Assembly (NCBI GenBank): GCA_018056405.1
Contig: JAGPFT010000032.1
Span: forward strand, 1-13,044
Reading direction: 5' to 3'
DNA from: Anaerolineae bacterium
Lineage (GTDB): Bacteria > Chloroflexota > Anaerolineae > Aggregatilineales > Aggregatilineaceae
Length of the DNA: 13,044 nt
The notes under the pieces are model-generated. The model was not told where the DNA came from. It ran no database searches and saw only the letters and a program-made list of their open reading frames with translations. Positions 9,678 through 13,044 of the stretch are shown here, piece after piece (the first letter of the stretch is position 1; each line of letters opens with the position of its first letter). The position numbers and the translations under genes are program-made.

Positions 9678-9716
9678 GCCGGGGAGCGGGAGCGACCTGC
9701 TCCCCGGCTTCTTTCC
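9678..9716 (+). terminator. Intercistronic hairpin after the sugar binding-protein gene
   Basis: GCCGGGGAGC (9678-9687) and GCTCCCCGGC (9699-9708) form a perfect 10-bp stem with an 11-nt loop, followed by TTCTTTCC. The short interrupted T tract suggests partial termination, or a stem protecting the binding-protein mRNA from 3' decay. Either would raise binding protein over permease. The stem ends 12 nt before the next ATG, so it may also limit ribosome access. Confidence 0.6.
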
Positions 9717-9720
9717 TGGC

Positions 9721-10680
9721 ATGATCACTGTGTCTCGCTCGCGCACGTTGGCTGCCCGCGCGCTGAACGCGCTGGGTCCCACCCCCCTCAGCCGGCACAA
9801 GGCGTTGTGGGGCCTGGCCCTGATCGCCCCCAACACGCTCGGCCTGTTCTTCTTCTTCGGCATCCCTGTGCTGATGGCTTTCTCGACTTCGGTGCAGGAA
9901 TGGAACGCCATCAAGCCGCCGCGCTTCGTCGGGCTGGACAATTTCGCGCGCCTGATCAGCGACGATAAGTTCGCCCAGGCGCTGACCAACACGCTCAAGC
10001 TGATCGGTCTGACCGTGCCGCTGGAAGTGCTGCTGGCGTTGGGTGTGGCCGTGCTGCTCAACCTGCCCCTGCGCGGGCGTGGTCTGCTGCGCACGGTGTA
10101 CTTCCTGCCCGTCGTCACCTCGACGGTGGCGGCTTCGGTGGTGTGGACGAGCATCCTCCAGCCGCGCTATGGCATTGTCAGCCGGCTGTTGGAGCCGGTG
10201 GGCCTGGGCGAAACCAAATGGCTAGTGGAGCCAGGGCTGGTGCTGATCCCCATCGCGGTTGTCGCTATCTGGCAACGGCTGGGCTTCGACATGATCATCT
10301 TCCTGGCGGGCTTGCAGTCCATTCCCGCCGAGCTATACGAGGCGGCGGTGATTGACGGGGCTGGGCGCTGGAAACGCTTCCGCCACGTGACGCTGCCCAT
10401 GCTCTCGCCGACGACGTTCCTGGTGGTGGTGCTGGCGATCATCAACGCCTTCCAGATTTTCGACCAGGTGTACATCATGACCCTGCGCACCGTGCCCGGC
10501 GGAGTGGGCGGCAGCGCCACGACCCTCACCTATTACCTCTACCGGCGCGCCTTCACCCATTCCGAGTTTGGCTACGCCTCGGCCATTGCCCTGGTGCTGT
10601 TCGCGCTCATCCTGGTCGTGACCGTGCTGCAACTGACCATCCAGCGCTACTGGGTGTACTACGAGTCGGAGGAGGGCTAG
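9721..10680 (+). CDS. Sugar ABC transporter permease, MalF type (CUT1)
   Basis: This 319-residue inner-membrane permease has about six hydrophobic segments: 30-56, 92-114, 126-146, 172-195, 232-252 and 286-305. The EAA coupling loop EAAVIDGAGRWKRFRHVTLP is at 207-226; it contacts the ATPase. PRFVGLDNFARL at 67-78 is typical of the MalF/UgpA family. Length is normal. The ATG at 9721 lacks a clear Shine-Dalgarno sequence; a GTG three codons later is no better. It sits 65 bp after the binding-protein gene, behind a hairpin. It abuts the next permease with no gap. Confidence 0.93.
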   Translation: MITVSRSRTLAARALNALGPTPLSRHKALWGLALIAPNTLGLFFFFGIPVLMAFSTSVQEWNAIKPPRFVGLDNFARLISDDKFAQALTNTLKLIGLTVPLEVLLALGVAVLLNLPLRGRGLLRTVYFLPVVTSTVAASVVWTSILQPRYGIVSRLLEPVGLGETKWLVEPGLVLIPIAVVAIWQRLGFDMIIFLAGLQSIPAELYEAAVIDGAGRWKRFRHVTLPMLSPTTFLVVVLAIINAFQIFDQVYIMTLRTVPGGVGGSATTLTYYLYRRAFTHSEFGYASAIALVLFALILVVTVLQLTIQRYWVYYESEEG

Positions 10681-11547
10681 ATGAGGCGGATGCTGCGGCA
10701 GCGGACGGAAACCCCGCGCGACCTGTCTCTCCCGATCCAGGCCCTCGCCTACGCGACCCTGCTGGCCGGCGCGCTGATCATGGTGCTGCCCTTCGTGTGG
10801 ATGACCTCCACCGCCTGCAAGCCGCCGGTCGAGCTAAACAAGGTGCCGGTGACTTTTCTGCCGGAGAATCCCGTCTGCGGCGAGAATCTGAGCCTGCTGT
10901 ACGACACGTCGCCGCAATTCAACCGCTACCTGCTGAATTCGGCCCTTATGACCATTGGGCGCACGCTGGGCCAGCTTGTCACCTGCTCGCTGGCGGCGTA
11001 TGGCTTCGCCCGCTTCAAGTTCCCTGGGCGCAACGTGATCTTCGCCCTGTGCCTGGCCCTGCTGATGGTGCCCTTCCAGGCGATCCTGATCCCGGAGTTC
11101 ATGCTCATCCGCAAACTAGGCTGGCTGAACACCTTCAAGGCGCTTATCGTGCCGGGGACGTTCAGCGCTTTCGCCCTGTTCCTGTTGCGCCAGGCGTTTC
11201 TGCAGATTCCGGTGGAGATCGAGGAGGCAGCGATTATTGACGGGGCGAACCCGCTGCGCGTGCTGTGGCATGTCACGCTGCCGCTCTCGGCGCCGGCGCT
11301 GGCCGCCTTCGCCGTGATCACCGTGCAGGCGGCGTGGAACGACTTTCTGTACCCGCTGGTCGTCTCCAACTCGCCCGATACGCGCGTGGTGACTATCGGC
11401 ATTGCCCTGCTGCAGGGCGAGCGGCGCACGCCGTACAATCTGCTGATGATGGGGTCTTTTCTGGCCACGATGCCCATGCTGGTCTTGTTCGTGACCCTGC
11501 AACGCTATTTCATCGCCGGGATCGCCATGGGCGGCGTCAAGCGTTAA
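10681..11547 (+). CDS. Sugar ABC transporter permease, MalG type (CUT1)
   Basis: This 288-residue permease partners with the MalF-type protein. Hydrophobic segments: 20-42, 87-109, 117-140, 154-172, 203-225 and 255-275. The EAA loop EEAAIIDGANPLRVLWHVTLP is at 181-201. MVPFQAILIPEFMLIRKLGWLNT at 129-151 is characteristic of MalG/UgpE. Its ATG directly follows the TAG of the upstream gene, and GGAGGAGGG at the end of that gene is the ribosome-binding site, so the two are coupled. No ATPase gene follows, so the importer must use one encoded elsewhere. Two Cys (46, 66) flank a stretch after the first membrane segment, which is somewhat unusual for the family. Confidence 0.93.
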   Translation: MRRMLRQRTETPRDLSLPIQALAYATLLAGALIMVLPFVWMTSTACKPPVELNKVPVTFLPENPVCGENLSLLYDTSPQFNRYLLNSALMTIGRTLGQLVTCSLAAYGFARFKFPGRNVIFALCLALLMVPFQAILIPEFMLIRKLGWLNTFKALIVPGTFSAFALFLLRQAFLQIPVEIEEAAIIDGANPLRVLWHVTLPLSAPALAAFAVITVQAAWNDFLYPLVVSNSPDTRVVTIGIALLQGERRTPYNLLMMGSFLATMPMLVLFVTLQRYFIAGIAMGGVKR

Positions 11548-11565
11548 GGAAGAGCGAGAAGGGCA

Positions 11566-11815
11566 CACCGCAGAGACGCAGAGGGCACAGAGGAAAGATT
11601 AAGAAGAATGAAGGGAATTATTCTCAACCTGGCAATTTCAGGAGTCATTTGAGAAGTTGCAGCCCCCACCCCAAACCCCTCCCCCACAAGGAGGGAGGGG
11701 CTTCGAGCCTGTGCCTTTCTCCCTTCCCTCCTCGTGGGGGAAGGGCCGGGGATGGGGGGTCAAATGTGACATTTCAAGTTAAGTTCTCCTCTGCGCTCTC
11801 TGTGCCTCTGCGGTG
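11566..11815 (+). repeat. Composite MITE-like repeat element, copy B, with terminal inverted repeats
   Basis: The block starts CACCGCAGAGACGCAGAGGG and ends with a complementary counterpart finishing CTCTGCGGTG. The ends pair over about 26-28 bp with a few mismatches. Inside are CATTTGAGAAGTTGC (11646-11660), a C-rich hairpin (about 11674-11700), TTCTCCCTTCCC, and a 30-base run at 11730-11759 that is the exact complement of 8030-8059. There is no open frame with protein character. The paired ends and 250-bp size resemble a non-autonomous MITE, although the end motif (CAGAG tracts) is also a widespread bacterial intergenic repeat. It separates the second permease from the kinase. Confidence 0.65.
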
Positions 11816-11866
11816 ATCTTTTTCGCGGCGCTGTCCGTAAGCGTCTCACCCGTTGGAGCGTTCTAC

Positions 11867-12790
11867 GTGGAATACGACGTTTTCCTGCCCGGCGACTACT
11901 TCTACGACCTGATCTACATCGGCCTGCCAGAGTTCCCCATGCTGGGCCGCGAGGTCTATGGCACGGGGATCATCGCCACCGGCGGGGCGATGTTCATCAC
12001 GGCGACCTCGCTGCGCCGCCTGGGGGTGCGCGTGGGCTGGGCGGCTTGCTTCGGCAACGACGACTACAGTCAGCACGTGCGCCGTCTGGCCATCGGCGAG
12101 GACATTGACCTGGCCCTGACCCAGGACGTAGATCGCCCCTATCGGCGTGTCACCACTGCGCTCCCCTACCAGGGCGAGCGCGCCTTTGTCAGCTACGCCG
12201 ACCCTCCGCCGATTGACCTCGACGCGCACTGGCTGGCCGCCATGCGCCGCTGCGACTTCCGCCATCTGCATCTGGGGGCGATGTTCTCGCTGGAGCGCGT
12301 GGCGCCGCTCGTCGCCGAGGCGCGGGCGCACGGGGCAACCGTCTCCATGGACTGCCAGGACGTGCCCAACCTGGCCCAGGCCTGCACCTGGCAGCGCTTG
12401 TTAGGCATGGTGGACATCTTCATCCCCAACGCGCGCGAAGCCCTGCTGGTCAGCGGGACGAGCGCCGTCGAGAGCGCGCTGCAACGGCTGATGGAGTGGA
12501 CCAAGATCGTCGTCGTCAAGGACGGGGCCAACGGCGCGTGGATTGGCACGGGGGGGACGATCACCCACGCGCCGGCGGTCAACGCCGGGCCGGCGGTGGA
12601 TACGACCGGGGCCGGCGACTGCTTCAACGCCGGGTTCTTGCTGGGCTATGTGGTCGAGGGCGCGCCGCTAGAACGGTGCGCGCGCTACGCCAACATCTGC
12701 GGCGGCCTGTCGGTGACACAGGTCGGCGGCGCGACCGCCGCGCCCACCCGCGCCGAACTGGAGGCGTGGCTGGCCCGGCTGGGCGGGTGA
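11867..12790 (+). CDS. PfkB/ribokinase-family sugar kinase
   Basis: This 307-residue enzyme is expected to phosphorylate a sugar or nucleoside with ATP in the cytoplasm. I chose the GTG at 11867: GGAG lies 8 nt upstream and the protein then begins MEYDVFLPGDYFYDL, a normal family N-terminus. A longer frame from the GTG at 11813 would add 18 residues, but that codon sits inside the end of the repeat element. Marks, counted from 11867: Gly39-Gly40 of the substrate-side GG motif; NAREALLVSG at 188-197; VVVKDGANGAWIG at 215-227; and PfkB signature 2, DTTGAGDCFNAGFLLGY, at 245-261, with catalytic base Asp251 and the anion-hole GAG at 248-250. It follows the sugar importer on the same strand after about 320 bp, so it probably acts on the imported sugar. 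The exact substrate is unknown. Confidence 0.9.
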   Translation: MEYDVFLPGDYFYDLIYIGLPEFPMLGREVYGTGIIATGGAMFITATSLRRLGVRVGWAACFGNDDYSQHVRRLAIGEDIDLALTQDVDRPYRRVTTALPYQGERAFVSYADPPPIDLDAHWLAAMRRCDFRHLHLGAMFSLERVAPLVAEARAHGATVSMDCQDVPNLAQACTWQRLLGMVDIFIPNAREALLVSGTSAVESALQRLMEWTKIVVVKDGANGAWIGTGGTITHAPAVNAGPAVDTTGAGDCFNAGFLLGYVVEGAPLERCARYANICGGLSVTQVGGATAAPTRAELEAWLARLGG

Positions 12791-12817
12791 CGGATTGGCG
12801 CTGCCGTGCTGCGTTCT

Positions 12818-12847
12818 TGTAGGGGCGTATGGCGATGCGCCCCTACA
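12818..12847. repeat. Palindromic intergenic repeat, GTAGGGGCGTATGGC family, copy 2
   Basis: TGTAGGGGCG (12818-12827) pairs with CGCCCCTACA (12838-12847) around a 10-nt centre. The 15 bases at 12819-12833 are identical to 5964-5978; the right arm differs by a few bases from copy 1. It lies 28 bp after the kinase stop. Confidence 0.7.
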
Positions 12848-12866
12848 GGCCTCTCCCCCTCAATCC
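12844..12866. repeat. 23-bp direct repeat, first copy
   Basis: TACAGGCCTCTCCCCCTCAA plus TCC at 12844-12866 recurs without change at 13022-13044, the last base of the window. The spacing is 178 bp. The second copy may continue beyond the edge. Confidence 0.8.
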
Positions 12867-12948
12867 CCCTCTCCAGCCGAGCTAGAGAGGGGGACTTGGT
12901 TCGCCGCACGGGGCGCTTTCCCCCTCTCTGGCTTTGCCGGGGAGGGGG
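12865..12948. repeat. Two C-rich/G-rich hairpin repeats
   Basis: Arms 12865-12877 and 12881-12893 pair at 12 of 13 positions around CGA. Arms 12920-12932 and 12936-12948 pair at 11 of 13 around TTT. They are of the same style as the hairpins at 7816-7947 and within both composite elements. No T tract follows either, so they are better read as repeats than as a kinase terminator. Confidence 0.6.
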
Positions 12949-12975
12949 CCAGGGGGAGGGGCCTTCTCTCGCCCT

Positions 12976-13009
12976 AGACTTCCGAAGTTTTCGGAAACTT
13001 CGGAAGTCT
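12976..13009. repeat. Palindromic repeat, AGACTTCCGAAGT family, copy 2
   Basis: Perfect 15-bp arms AGACTTCCGAAGTTT (12976-12990) and AAACTTCGGAAGTCT (12995-13009) enclose a TCGG loop. It shares its 13-base core with 7727-7739 and the AAGTCTGAT tail with 7736-7744. Confidence 0.75.
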
Positions 13010-13021
13010 GATCGCCGCCTG

Positions 13022-13044
13022 TACAGGCCTCTCCCCCTCAATCC
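13022..13044. repeat. 23-bp direct repeat, second copy (at window edge)
   Basis: Identical to 12844-12866. The base before it differs (G here, C there), and the copy is cut by the window end, so the true repeat may be longer. Confidence 0.8.

Overview
The window is a GC-rich bacterial fragment of chromosomal type. Two ABC-transporter operons point away from each other, with repeat-filled spacers between the genes. I would place it in the Chloroflexota (Anaerolineae-like). Three things suggest this: enlarged branched-chain amino acid permeases, a CUT1 sugar operon followed by a PfkB kinase, and a high density of G/C-rich hairpin repeats in every large spacer. This is pattern recognition, not a computed classification.

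Minus strand, 7288 down to 1: a branched-chain amino acid (HAAT/Liv) uptake operon in the order substrate-binding protein (livJ-like), permease livH, permease livM, ATPase livG, ATPase livF, then the start of a lipoprotein gene that runs off the left edge. All five transporter parts are present. The genes from livH onward are tightly packed: livH/livM are 3 nt apart, livM/livG overlap by ATGA, livG/livF are 26 nt apart, and livF/lipoprotein overlap by GTGA. The binding-protein gene is set apart by about 310 bp that holds a terminator-like hairpin, a candidate internal promoter and a palindromic repeat. Both permeases are much larger than the usual family size: LivH has about 517 residues against about 300, and LivM has 787 against about 320-425. 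The extra length is added membrane segments at the N-terminus and within the core.

Plus strand, 8357 to 12790: a CUT1-type sugar uptake operon with a family 1 binding protein, an intercistronic hairpin and two MalF/MalG-type permeases. After a 250-bp repeat element comes a PfkB/ribokinase-family sugar kinase. No ATPase is encoded here, so a shared MsmX/UgpC-type ATPase elsewhere probably powers the importer. The likely logic is import of a sugar or glycoside followed by phosphorylation by the kinase, although kinase co-transcription is uncertain because of the repeat.

Spacers: the divergent gap (7289-8356), the permease-kinase gap (11548-11866), the livJ-livH gap (5755-6067) and the right end (12791-13044) contain dispersed repeats of several families. 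Two copies of one composite element, in opposite orientation, lie on either side of the three sugar-transporter genes. A GTAGGGGCGTATGGC palindrome family and an AGACTTCCGAAGT palindrome family each occur twice.

I found no tRNA, rRNA, CRISPR array, transposase, phage gene or defence system. The transport genes belong to known families. The parts worth a second look are the permease expansions, the translationally coupled lipoprotein and the organised repeat elements.
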